Of a stretch of DNA of 11,439 nucleotides, positions 1-6,540 are shown one piece after another. Under the pieces are notes generated by a model. The model had not been told where the DNA came from and did no database searches. It was given only the letters and a program-made list of their open reading frames with translations. A program made the translations under genes and the position numbers. The first letter of the stretch is position 1. Every line of letters begins with the position of its first letter. Location of the stretch: contig CAYFQE010000025.1 of NCBI GenBank assembly GCA_964345235.1, positions 1-11,439 of the forward strand. Direction: 5' to 3'. Origin of the DNA: Scatomorpha sp964345235 (GTDB lineage Bacteria; Bacillota; Clostridia; Oscillospirales; Oscillospiraceae).

Positions 1-48
1 CCTTTTGCCCCTATTTTCAAGTTTATCGCTTATATTGCTTTTATTGAA

Positions 49-1047
49 TTATGTGTTGCTTACTAAAAGGTCTATGCCGCAGGGAGTGTAGAACTGATTT
101 TTCAGTTCGGAAAAATCATCTGTTTGACCCAGAATCCAGATTATTTTTGCAAAGGCGGCTTCGGTTGTCATATCGTAAGCCTCAAGCACTCTCGGATGCA
201 TCTTAAGACTTTTGCCTGTTTTGTATTTTGAGAGATCGGAACCCTCATGCTGTACCTGAGTTGTCATTACAAGGAGCTTTTTCTCTGTATCTAAGAGCTT
301 GAATATCCGTTCACTGTCGCAGTATTCGGGGAGTCCTCCCGTGCCGAAGCTCTCGACAATTAGAGCTCTGTTATTTTTTATATAGTGCTCCATGTCCTCG
401 GTATTAAAGCCCGGATACAGCTTCATGAGCGCAACTCCCTCGCCCAGCTTGCATTTGAAAATCGGTTTTTCGGCGTAATCCTGTGTTATATACTTTTGTA
501 TTCTGCCGTCTACAATGCGAGCCAGCAAGGGATAGTTTATACTTTCGAAAGCATCAAAGCTTTTTGAGCGGGTTTTTCGTGCGCGAAGTCCCGAAATTAC
601 ATTGCCGTTAAAAACTATCATAAGCCCGTGCATACCGTCTTCCGAGGCGCAGGTAAAGCTGTCTAAGAGGTTGGTCTTTGAGTCGGTGATATCAAAGCCT
701 ATGGGTTTTTGAGCGCCTGTTAAAATGATGGGCTTGGGGCTCTTTTGTATCATGTATGAGAGAGCCGCTGCGGTGTAGGCCATTGTGTCGGTTCCGTGGG
801 AGATGACAAAACCCGAGTAGTCATCGTAGCTCTTCTCAATCTCTTCGGCTATGCCCATCCAGTGGCTCGGCGTTAAATTGCTGCTGTCGAGATTATAGAG
901 AGAAACACAATCGACATCGCATATTTCTTTTATTTTGGGTGCGTAAGAGAGCAGCATTTCGGCATCTATATTGGGGCGTATGCCCTCGTCTGAAATTTCG
1001 GAGGCTATGGTGCCGCCCGTACCTATGAAGAGTATTTTCTTTTTCAT
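49..1047 (-). CDS. ansA: Type I (cytoplasmic-type) L-asparaginase
   Basis: Hydrolyses L-asparagine to aspartate and ammonia. The 332-residue product is the usual length for AnsA-type enzymes and has no signal peptide, so it should act in the cytoplasm. The N-terminal threonine motif TGGTIAS lies at residues 10-16 (T13 as nucleophile), DSSNLTP at 54-60 binds substrate, and HGTDT at 84-88 carries the second catalytic Thr-Asp pair. K158 in RARKTRS aligns with the catalytic lysine of E. coli AnsA. The C-terminal part has TQVQHEGSDLSKY, a common segment in Firmicute type I enzymes. The start is supported by AAAGGAG at 1058-1064, 10 bases before the ATG. The gene is single and divergent from the kinase at 1168; what follows its stop lies outside the window. 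Some type I enzymes also accept glutamine, which the sequence does not settle. Confidence 0.94.
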   Translation of the reverse strand: MKKKILFIGTGGTIASEISDEGIRPNIDAEMLLSYAPKIKEICDVDCVSLYNLDSSNLTPSHWMGIAEEIEKSYDDYSGFVISHGTDTMAYTAAALSYMIQKSPKPIILTGAQKPIGFDITDSKTNLLDSFTCASEDGMHGLMIVFNGNVISGLRARKTRSKSFDAFESINYPLLARIVDGRIQKYITQDYAEKPIFKCKLGEGVALMKLYPGFNTEDMEHYIKNNRALIVESFGTGGLPEYCDSERIFKLLDTEKKLLVMTTQVQHEGSDLSKYKTGKSLKMHPRVLEAYDMTTEAAFAKIIWILGQTDDFSELKNQFYTPCGIDLLVSNT

Positions 1048-1083
1048 TAACTTGCTTCTCCTTTGCGTAAGATTCCGGTTAAT

Positions 1084-1112
1084 ATTATATAAAAATCCCG
1101 TGGGAGCTTTAA
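1084..1112 (-). promoter_or_regulatory. Probable promoter of the asparaginase gene
   Basis: On the minus strand a perfect TATAAT (plus 1084-1089) sits 17 bases downstream of a weak TTAAAG -35 (plus 1107-1112). Transcription would start near 1077, giving a leader of about 30 bases that contains the AAAGGAG site. The -35 overlaps that proposed for the kinase gene on the other strand. The -10 is convincing; the -35 is not. Confidence 0.4.
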
Positions 1113-1136
1113 TTTATACTTTTATTCGTGTATAAT
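1108..1136 (+). promoter_or_regulatory. Probable promoter of the uridine-kinase-like gene
   Basis: TATAAT at 1131-1136 is preceded at 17 bases by TTTAAT (1108-1113), a poor -35. The start would be near 1143, leaving about 25 bases to the ATG at 1168, enough for the AAAGGA ribosome site at 1154-1159. Confidence 0.45.
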
Positions 1137-1167
1137 CAATTTTACTTCTTTCGAAAGGAAATCCGAT

Positions 1168-2106
1168 ATGGCTTTTTTTGACCTTGAAGAAATAAATTAT
1201 AGAACTATTGTAGACCCTAAGGGCTTCGTTGAAGAATGTGATGCCGAATATGCCGCAAAGATATCGCTGGCCGCCGACAGGATAGTCGGGAATTTGGCGC
1301 ACAGCCCCGTGGTTCTGCTCTCGGGCCCCTCGGGCAGCGGCAAAACAACCAGCGCTCAGAAAATTGAAGAAGAGTTAGAGCGGCGTGGCGTGGGCTCTCA
1401 CAGCGTGAGTATGGACAATTATTTTATGACCGTCGATCCCGAGACATCTCCCAGAAGCGAAGACGGCTCTTTGGATTTTGAAAGTCCGCTTTGTCTTGAT
1501 CTCCCTCTTTTTAATAAGCAAATTGAACTTATTGAGAAAGGACAGCGGGTTGCAATTCCTAAATATAACTTTTCTATGCAAGCGAGAGATACCGGTCCTT
1601 CTAAATTTCTGAAGCTCAAAAAGGACGAAATTGTAATCTTTGAGGGCATACACGCCCTAAACGACATCATAACCGACAAACACCCCAACGCTTTTAAGCT
1701 GTATATATCGGCAAGGTCCGACACTTACTTTGGCAATAGACTCATTTTTAAGGGCACATGGCTCAGGCTTATGCGCAGAACGGTGAGAGACCATCTTTTC
1801 CGCTCGTATGACCCCGACAAAACGATTGCAATGTGGGCTAATGTGCGTCAAGGTGAAAAGCTGTATATTTCCCCATTTAAAGACAAGGCAAACCTTCAGC
1901 TCGACACAGCATTAAAGTATGAAGCTCCTGTTATGAACAAGATTGCCACAAAGCTCTTTGCCAATATTCCCGAGGGCATTGAGCGCTATGAGGAGCTTAG
2001 AAAGCTTCTTCCCGCTCTTCAGCTTTTCGGAGTTATCAAACCGGATCTCGTTGCGCCCGATTCGCTGATACGAGAGTTTATCGGCGGCGGCATATACAGC
2101 CAGTAA
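1168..2106 (+). CDS. Uridine kinase-like nucleoside kinase (PRK/URK P-loop family)
   Basis: Probably phosphorylates a nucleoside such as uridine or cytidine with ATP or GTP in pyrimidine salvage; the exact substrate cannot be read from the sequence. The Walker A motif GPSGSGKTT is at residues 53-61. Family features follow: SVSMDNYF (about 79-86), where the Asp of uridine kinases lies, an IPKYNF segment that matches the substrate-side loop of URK proteins, and IVIFEGIHAL, the usual Walker B-like strand. At 312 residues it is longer than E. coli Udk (213), with about 45 extra N-terminal residues and a longer C-terminal part. It lacks the large TGS-containing N-terminal half of the roughly 550-residue clostridial version. 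The ATG is supported by AAAGGA at 1154-1159, 8 bases upstream. Its stop faces the transporter gene's stop with only 3 bases between. A phosphoribulokinase role is unlikely in this setting. Confidence 0.85.
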   Translation: MAFFDLEEINYRTIVDPKGFVEECDAEYAAKISLAADRIVGNLAHSPVVLLSGPSGSGKTTSAQKIEEELERRGVGSHSVSMDNYFMTVDPETSPRSEDGSLDFESPLCLDLPLFNKQIELIEKGQRVAIPKYNFSMQARDTGPSKFLKLKKDEIVIFEGIHALNDIITDKHPNAFKLYISARSDTYFGNRLIFKGTWLRLMRRTVRDHLFRSYDPDKTIAMWANVRQGEKLYISPFKDKANLQLDTALKYEAPVMNKIATKLFANIPEGIERYEELRKLLPALQLFGVIKPDLVAPDSLIREFIGGGIYSQ

Positions 2107-2109
2107 GCT

Positions 2110-3111
2110 CTACTCCTCTGATTTTGGCTCGCCGTTTTCTTTTTCGTTTATAAGATTGTTTATACTTTTTTCACGGACCTCATCTTCTCTGATGGGGTCC
2201 ATGTGTATTATAGCCTCACAGCCCAGAGCCTGACGAAGGTCGAGCTGGGCGCTCTCTATTCTGTCGTGTATCTCAAAAACATTTACATTGTCTTCATCTA
2301 TCAGCATGATAACATGAAGTGATATGAAAAGTCTTCCCGGTCCGTAGCTGTGCACATGAATCTCGTGCGGCATAATCATTTCGGGATAGTTTTTAAGCAC
2401 GGCTTTTATTTCTTCAATAAGCTCGGGATCGGGTTTTTCACCCAAAAGAGAGGATATTGTTTCTTTTGCCAGATTTAGTCCCGTAAATCCGATGAAGACA
2501 GAAACCGCTATTCCGCCTATGGCATCGAGATTTATTCCCAAAGGCTTTGAGAGCAAGACCGAAAGGGTAACGACGGTACTTGTGACACAGTCGGTAATGC
2601 TGTCGAGCGCTACGGCCTTTAGCCCCGGGGACTGGGTTTTTTCGCCTACTGATTTACTGTAGGCATACATATACGCCTTAACAAATATTGAAAAAATCAT
2701 TATCCCAACGACCATGGGGCTTGCCGTGGCGAAAACAGGCGACGATATTTTTGTAACGGATTCCTTAAAGAGCTCCACAGCCATGGTGAGAATGAGTGCG
2801 GATATTATTGCGCTTGAGATATACTCTACTCGCCCATGCCCGTATGGGTGTTCCTCGTCGGGCTTTTTTGATGCCAAAATCATGAAAAGCATGGCTATAA
2901 TAAAGGATCCGGCATCTGAGATATGGTTGAAGGCGTCTGCAGTTATTGCCATTGAGTTTGATAGTCTGCCGGCAATGAGCTTTGTGATGACAAGCAGGAT
3001 ATTGAGGACAAGGCCAACTATTCCGCTGAGCTTTACATATCCCAGACGGACATTTTGATCCATATAGTTTTTATGGTCTTTAATAAAGATTTTTGCCAGC
3101 AGTGAAATCAA
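2110..3111 (-). CDS. Cation diffusion facilitator (CDF) metal exporter, possibly Mn-type
   Basis: A membrane metal/proton antiporter that would pump divalent cations out of the cytoplasm. The 333 residues hold the CDF pattern of six membrane spans (roughly residues 27-47, 65-80, 98-117, 131-151, 176-196 and 198-217), then a cytosolic metal-sensing domain (about 223-310) with MPHEIHVHSYGPG at 247-259. The HPYGHGRVEY segment at 88-97, just before helix 3, is a family hallmark. The transport site reads N62xxxD66 (in ADAFNHISD) and D170xxxD174 (in LDSITD), an Asn-Asp/Asp-Asp quartet rather than the His-Asp or Asp-Asp of zinc exporters; a similar set is described for the pneumococcal Mn exporter MntE. 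It starts with TTG, chosen because GGAGG lies 8 bases upstream (3120-3124). The last residues are charged and probably disordered. Metal specificity is inference. Confidence 0.88.
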   Translation of the reverse strand: MISLLAKIFIKDHKNYMDQNVRLGYVKLSGIVGLVLNILLVITKLIAGRLSNSMAITADAFNHISDAGSFIIAMLFMILASKKPDEEHPYGHGRVEYISSAIISALILTMAVELFKESVTKISSPVFATASPMVVGIMIFSIFVKAYMYAYSKSVGEKTQSPGLKAVALDSITDCVTSTVVTLSVLLSKPLGINLDAIGGIAVSVFIGFTGLNLAKETISSLLGEKPDPELIEEIKAVLKNYPEMIMPHEIHVHSYGPGRLFISLHVIMLIDEDNVNVFEIHDRIESAQLDLRQALGCEAIIHMDPIREDEVREKSINNLINEKENGEPKSEE

Positions 3112-3141
3112 CAGAAGTCCCTCCGAATATTTTATTTATGC

Positions 3142-3147
3142 ATTATA
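3142..3147 (-). promoter_or_regulatory. -10 box of the cation exporter gene
   Basis: The minus strand reads TATAAT here, about 30 bases before the TTG start. No good -35 is found at 16-18 bases upstream, where the strand is T-rich, so the promoter may need an activator or be weak. Confidence 0.3.
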
Positions 3148-3183
3148 TAACAAAAACAAGATATAAAAAAGCTTATTAAACCC

Positions 3184-3212
3184 GCCTGCGCGATTTAGCT
3201 CAGGCTATTTTT
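3184..3212 (+). other. Terminator-like hairpin in a divergent intergenic gap
   Basis: GCCTGCGC (3184-3191) pairs with GCTCAGGC (3198-3205) with one mismatch across a 6-base loop, and TATTTTT follows. It lies upstream of the -10 boxes of both flanking genes, so it should be in neither messenger. Its role is unknown; it could be a relic, an insulator or the end of an unseen short transcript. Confidence 0.35.
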
Positions 3213-3257
3213 CACATATATTTCCATCTTTTACTATCTTTAAATTTAAAACATGGG

Positions 3258-3263
3258 TATAAT
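3258..3263 (+). promoter_or_regulatory. -10 box of the lipoprotein peptidase gene
   Basis: TATAAT lies 35 bases before the TTG start. The hexamer 17 bases upstream (TATCTT) is a poor -35, so only the -10 is supported. Confidence 0.3.
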
Positions 3264-3298
3264 GGGCTGAGATTTTTGTGAGGTTGTGAGGCATAGTT

Positions 3299-4966
3299 TT
3301 GAAAAGAATCATTTCCCTACTGCTTTCAATACTTTTATTGCTCTCTGTTTCGGCCTGCGATTCAATATCGCTTACAGGCGGTCAAACCGGTAGCGGCAGT
3401 CTTTTAACGAAAAAAAATTATTTTCCGAAAAGAGACTTCGATTCTGCGCCCGCTTTCTCGGAGATTAGTTATGAGCACTACACAAAGGACAGAATGACGC
3501 CGCTTCTTGATAAGATATATGAGCTTTGTGAGGGAGAGCACCCCGAAGACCGCTTTGAGACTTATCTGACAGATGTGTTGGATGAGTTCGGATATGCCGA
3601 CACTCAGCAAATACTCTTAGAGCTTATGTATGACATGGACATAGGAAACGACAAAACCTTCGAGGAAGTTATGTACCTGGACGAAATCCTTTATGAGCTT
3701 CGTGATGATTATAATGCGGCGATGAGAGCTCTTGCACGGTCTGAAAACTCGAAGCTTATGAGCACTATATATACGGATGCTGAAATAGCCGATTTCGCCG
3801 GATATGAAGACCCGAGTGAAGAAAATCTTGAAATTTATCTCGAGATTGAAAAGAAAAAACAGCAGTATGACGAGCTCATATCAGCCGAAAACCCTGATTT
3901 TCTGAAAATTACAGAGCTTTTCACGGAACTTATCGCCCTAAACAAAAAAAGCGCCGAACTCTCGGGCTATGGCAGCTTTGCCGAAAAATGTTATTCACAG
4001 GACTACTTGAGATATTACAGTCCCGATGATGCTAAAGAGCTTTGGAGTTATGTGAAAAAATATTTTTCCCCCATAATTTCCAAGCACGAGAATACTTATT
4101 ATTCGTTAAGCGGAAAGCTTTTATATAGGGAAAGGCCTGTCGGCACTATGGACCCCTTGGAGGCAATAAAGACCGTGGCTGAAGGTACCTCTTATGAGCT
4201 TGGAGAAGCTTACGGGTTTCTTGTGGACAAGGGACTTTATGATATAGAAATTTCAAACGACAAGGCCGCCTATAGTTATACCATCTCTCTGTACAATTAC
4301 AATGTGCCCTTCATTTTTCACTACGCTGACGGAACACTGGGCGATAACTTTGTTCTAATGCACGAGTTCGGACACTTTGTGAATGCCGCCTATCAGGACT
4401 ACATGTACTATGAAACAGCGGAGGACATTGATGCGGCGGAGCTACAGGCCCACAGCACAGAGTTTTTGGCCACTCTCTATTATGAAGAAATTTTCGGGGA
4501 TTTCGCATCTAAAGCCTTGCAGTTTTTGATTTTAGACACTGCAATGGGAGTCACCGATGGCGCAATGTATGATGAATTTTTGCAGAGAGCCTATGAGGAG
4601 GAAAATCTCACAAGCAAAAAGCTTCTCGATATTTATAGGGAGCTGTACCTGAGCTACGGCTATTCTCCCTATCCCGGTTATGAGTTCGAGTGGTGCTACA
4701 TACCCCATCTTTTTAAGATGCCGTTTTACTATATAAGCTACTGTGTCGCCTCTCTGGGCGCTCTGCAAGTTTACGGCGAGCTTTTAAAAGACCCGCATAA
4801 GGGCTCGGAAATTGTTTTGAATATTCTTTCTTCAGACAACTGTGCCTTGGATTTTGAATCTCTTGTAGAGGCCGTCGGCCTGCAGAGTGTTTTTTCGGAG
4901 GACAGCTTTGAGGATATCTCCGAAGCTCTAAAATTGAGTTTGACAACGCTTCGAAAGAATTTTTAA
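3299..4966 (+). CDS. Lipoprotein M3-family (oligoendopeptidase F-like) zinc metallopeptidase
   Basis: Likely cleaves short peptides outside the membrane. A positively charged leader and hydrophobic run end in the lipobox VSAC, with Cys20 as lipidation site. The zinc motif HEFGH is at residues 355-359 and E381, in AELQAHSTEF, is at the right distance to be the third ligand. A C-terminal segment (465-481: WCYIPHLF then FYYISY) matches the substrate-binding His/Tyr region of M3 enzymes, with H470 as the likely His. At 555 residues it is slightly shorter than cytoplasmic PepF (about 600); most of that family is intracellular, so lipid anchoring is the notable point. The N-terminal part is acidic and mostly helical by appearance. 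The start is TTG, chosen because GTGAGG lies 7 bases upstream and it places the signal peptide exactly. The gene stands alone, with a terminator directly after it. Substrate unknown. Confidence 0.85.
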   Translation: MKRIISLLLSILLLLSVSACDSISLTGGQTGSGSLLTKKNYFPKRDFDSAPAFSEISYEHYTKDRMTPLLDKIYELCEGEHPEDRFETYLTDVLDEFGYADTQQILLELMYDMDIGNDKTFEEVMYLDEILYELRDDYNAAMRALARSENSKLMSTIYTDAEIADFAGYEDPSEENLEIYLEIEKKKQQYDELISAENPDFLKITELFTELIALNKKSAELSGYGSFAEKCYSQDYLRYYSPDDAKELWSYVKKYFSPIISKHENTYYSLSGKLLYRERPVGTMDPLEAIKTVAEGTSYELGEAYGFLVDKGLYDIEISNDKAAYSYTISLYNYNVPFIFHYADGTLGDNFVLMHEFGHFVNAAYQDYMYYETAEDIDAAELQAHSTEFLATLYYEEIFGDFASKALQFLILDTAMGVTDGAMYDEFLQRAYEEENLTSKKLLDIYRELYLSYGYSPYPGYEFEWCYIPHLFKMPFYYISYCVASLGALQVYGELLKDPHKGSEIVLNILSSDNCALDFESLVEAVGLQSVFSEDSFEDISEALKLSLTTLRKNF

Positions 4967-4977
4967 AACAGTTAAGT

Positions 4978-5022
4978 AAATAGGCGCTGCCGAATAATGC
5001 GGCAGCGCCTATTTTGTTTTTG
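4978..5022 (+). terminator. Intrinsic terminator after the lipoprotein peptidase gene
   Basis: A perfect 11-bp stem, AGGCGCTGCCG (4982-4992) with its complement at 5000-5010, has a 7-base loop and can be extended by four A-T pairs (4978-4981 with 5011-5014). ATTTTGTTTTT follows. It lies between the peptidase stop and the end of the minus-strand regulator remnant, so it may also stop leftward transcription, though the T-run on that side is weaker. Confidence 0.9.
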
Positions 5023-5023
5023 C

Positions 5024-5374
5024 TTAGTCGAGCTTTGCCAGTGCTTCTCTTATCATATCGAGCTGCTCGTCTGTGACCATGTCTTCGATGTAAGGCAGAG
5101 CCGCTTCAAATGTGAATGTGCGTCCAACCTCGAGCAGGGGGTGCTCAAGAAGCTCGGGGCAGTTATCCTGAATCATCTGGTTGAGTTCGGCTTATATCAA
5201 GAAGGCTTGAGATTTTAACCGTGTTGAGCTGAGTTCCGGGGCGCAGGTTGCAGGAAATTATGGCGTCTTCAGCCATCTTATACACAATGTCACTGAGCTT
5301 GCGGAACGGGTTCTCTTCCTTCATTTTTTCAAGAAGCTCTTGCTGAACACTTTTCGCATTACTTCTTCTTGCAT
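5024..5374 (-). pseudogene. Broken GntR-family regulator remnant with unrecognised C-terminal piece
   Basis: The GntR winged-helix signature is plain in one frame: ENPFRKLSDIVYKM, then LRPGTQLNTVKISSLLDISRT, which should continue as PVREAL. Instead the frame runs out at a TAA at 5163-5165. A second frame continues as LNQMIQDN and then about 45 residues (CPELLEHPLLEVG, FEAALPYIEDMVTDEQL, ending AKLD) to a TAA at 5024-5026. The good start, ATG at 5372-5374 with AAAGGA 7 bases upstream, is in that second frame and reads only 17 codons before a TGA that overlaps an in-frame ATG (5322-5324) of the HTH frame. So two frame breaks separate start, HTH and tail. The tail lacks the FCD effector domain expected of FadR-type members, and I do not recognise it. 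Total span is about 117 codons against 210-240 for intact relatives. Either decay with a large deletion, or sequencing errors in a short gene, would fit. Confidence 0.7.
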
Positions 5375-5410
5375 GGGGCGTTCCTTTCGTATAAATTTTT
5401 CTTTTTTTAT

Positions 5411-5438
5411 ATTTTATGACTTTTTTTACATTTTTCAA
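5411..5438 (-). promoter_or_regulatory. Promoter of the GntR remnant
   Basis: On the minus strand TTGAAA (plus 5433-5438) is followed after 16 bases by TAAAAT (plus 5411-5416). The transcript would start near 5404, about 17 bases before the AAAGGA ribosome site at 5382-5387. The promoter looks intact although the gene does not. Confidence 0.5.
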
Positions 5439-5460
5439 GTGCTGAAAAAACTCTTTATAA

Positions 5461-5502
5461 ACAAAATAAACAAAAAGAGCCGTGAAAAACTATCACAACT
5501 CT
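5461..5502 (-). terminator. Intrinsic terminator of tRNA-Arg(ACG)
   Basis: Downstream of the tRNA on the minus strand a 10-bp stem (plus 5493-5502 with 5476-5485, including two G-U pairs) and 7-base loop is followed by a T-run (plus A-rich 5461-5476). It starts four bases after the encoded CCA. Confidence 0.8.
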
Positions 5503-5505
5503 TCT

Positions 5506-5582
5506 TGGCACGCCGTGAGGGATTCGAACCCCCGACCTTCTGGTCCGTAGCCAAACGCTCTATCCAGCTGAGCTAACGGCGC
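5506..5582 (-). tRNA. tRNA-Arg(ACG)
   Basis: Folds as a full cloverleaf of 77 bases with encoded CCA. The acceptor arm is GCGCCGT with ACGGCGT (one G-U), the D arm GCTC/GAGC, the anticodon stem TTTGG/CCAGA around loop CTACGGA, and the T arm GGGGG-TTCGAAT-CCCTC. The anticodon ACG (plus 5546-5548) would be edited to ICG by TadA and read CGU, CGC and CGA. Discriminator base is G73. Confidence 0.97.
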
Positions 5583-5607
5583 ATATGGTATAAAAAATCG
5601 CTATGAC

Positions 5608-5636
5608 ATAATAGCACAGATGAATGATTTGTGCAA
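5608..5636 (-). promoter_or_regulatory. Promoter of tRNA-Arg(ACG)
   Basis: Minus-strand TTGCAC (plus 5631-5636), a 17-base spacer and TATTAT (plus 5608-5613) form a good housekeeping-sigma promoter. Transcription would begin near 5601, giving a leader of about 18 bases before the mature tRNA end. Confidence 0.7.
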
Positions 5637-5672
5637 GTATTTTGTTATCGACATTTCCGTTTCTTCTGATTC

Positions 5673-5711
5673 GGAGCTTTTTGAGCTCGAACTTTTTAAA
5701 GCTCCTTTTTT
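5673..5711 (+). terminator. Terminator-like hairpin upstream of ymdB
   Basis: GGAGCTTT (5673-5680) pairs perfectly with AAAGCTCC (5698-5705), and six T residues follow. The 17-base loop is long and contains GAGCTC, which can pair with either arm, so two competing 5-bp hairpins are possible. It lies just before the proposed ymdB promoter, so it would insulate ymdB from rightward readthrough, or act as a leader attenuator if an unseen upstream promoter exists. Confidence 0.5.
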
Positions 5712-5712
5712 A

Positions 5713-5721
5713 TGTTATACT
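5713..5721 (+). promoter_or_regulatory. Extended -10 promoter of ymdB
   Basis: TGTTATACT fits the extended -10 pattern (TG, one base, TATACT at 5716-5721). The hexamer 17 bases upstream (TTTTTA) is weak, which is typical of extended -10 promoters. The leader to the ATG at 5749 would be about 20 bases. Confidence 0.45.
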
Positions 5722-5748
5722 GAAGAAAATTTTGAAAGAGGCGCTATA

Positions 5749-6522
5749 ATGACTTTTAGACTTATGGCTGTAGGCGATGTTGTCGGGAAGCCCGGGCTCG
5801 ATTTTTTAGCGGAAAGGCTGAAAAAAATAAAAGAAGATAAAAACATTGATTTTGTAGTTGTTAACGGTGAAAATGCAAACATGGTGGGTATAACCCCTTC
5901 GCAGGCAGACGAAATTTTAAAATCCGGAGCCGATGCCATTACCCTTGGAAATCACACTTGGATTCGCTGGGAGCTAAAGCCCTATCTTGATAAAGAGCAA
6001 AGAATATTGAGACCGGCCAACTTTGCACCTCAGTGCCCGGGAAAAGGCTATCAGGTTTTCAACACCAAGGCGGGAAAATTGCTTCTTATAAATCTGATGG
6101 GTAAATTCACGCTTGACCCGAACACCGATAACCCCTTTGTGATAGTCGATTCAATTCTGAGCGGCAACGAAATCCGCATGGTGTTTGTGGACTTTCATGC
6201 AGAGGCCACAAGCGAGAAGCAGGCTTTGGGCTATCACCTAGACGGCAGAGTCTCGGCGGTTTGGGGCACACACACCCATGTGCAGACCTCGGACATAAGA
6301 GTTTTGCATAACGGAACCGCCTATATAAGCGATATCGGTATGACGGGCCCTGAAAACGGTGTTTTGGGTGTGGACAAAGAACAGTCGATTGCAAAGTTTT
6401 TCGGAGACCCGCCGCAAAGATTCAACCCTGCGAGCGGCAGAGCTAAACTGGAAGGGGCAATATTCGACATAGATTCTGAAACGGGCGCCTGTATAAATGC
6501 CGAGGCTATACGAATTATGTAA
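5749..6522 (+). CDS. ymdB: YmdB-family metallophosphoesterase (cyclic nucleotide phosphodiesterase)
   Basis: A cytoplasmic two-metal phosphodiesterase. The B. subtilis homologue hydrolyses cyclic nucleotides and affects the choice between biofilm and motility. The 257 residues carry all the metal-site motifs: GDVVGKPG with D10, NGEN with E41 and N42, GNHTW with N68 and H69, H150 in FHAEATSE, and H175 and H177 in GTHTHVQT. The last three have the same numbering as in the B. subtilis protein, as far as I recall it. The conserved blocks RPANF, SAVWGTHTHVQTSD and DIGMTGP are present. The start is the ATG at 5749, with AGAGG 7 bases upstream; a possible start at 5620 would add 43 residues that match nothing in the family and would overlap the tRNA promoter. 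The gene is alone on its strand, with a shared terminator after it. Confidence 0.95.
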   Translation: MTFRLMAVGDVVGKPGLDFLAERLKKIKEDKNIDFVVVNGENANMVGITPSQADEILKSGADAITLGNHTWIRWELKPYLDKEQRILRPANFAPQCPGKGYQVFNTKAGKLLLINLMGKFTLDPNTDNPFVIVDSILSGNEIRMVFVDFHAEATSEKQALGYHLDGRVSAVWGTHTHVQTSDIRVLHNGTAYISDIGMTGPENGVLGVDKEQSIAKFFGDPPQRFNPASGRAKLEGAIFDIDSETGACINAEAIRIM

Positions 6523-6540
6523 ACCTTTTTGCATTTCAAA

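Noticed and set aside
5340..5576. Plus-strand frame across the GntR remnant and tRNA
   Set aside because: It overlaps the antisense of a tRNA and its terminator and has no ribosome site; its XREGFEPPTF-like end is the known spurious translation of an antisense tRNA T-arm.
5620..5748. N-terminal extension of the ymdB frame from an upstream ATG
   Set aside because: The extra 43 residues overlap the tRNA promoter and the hairpin, have no ribosome site, and are absent from known YmdB proteins.
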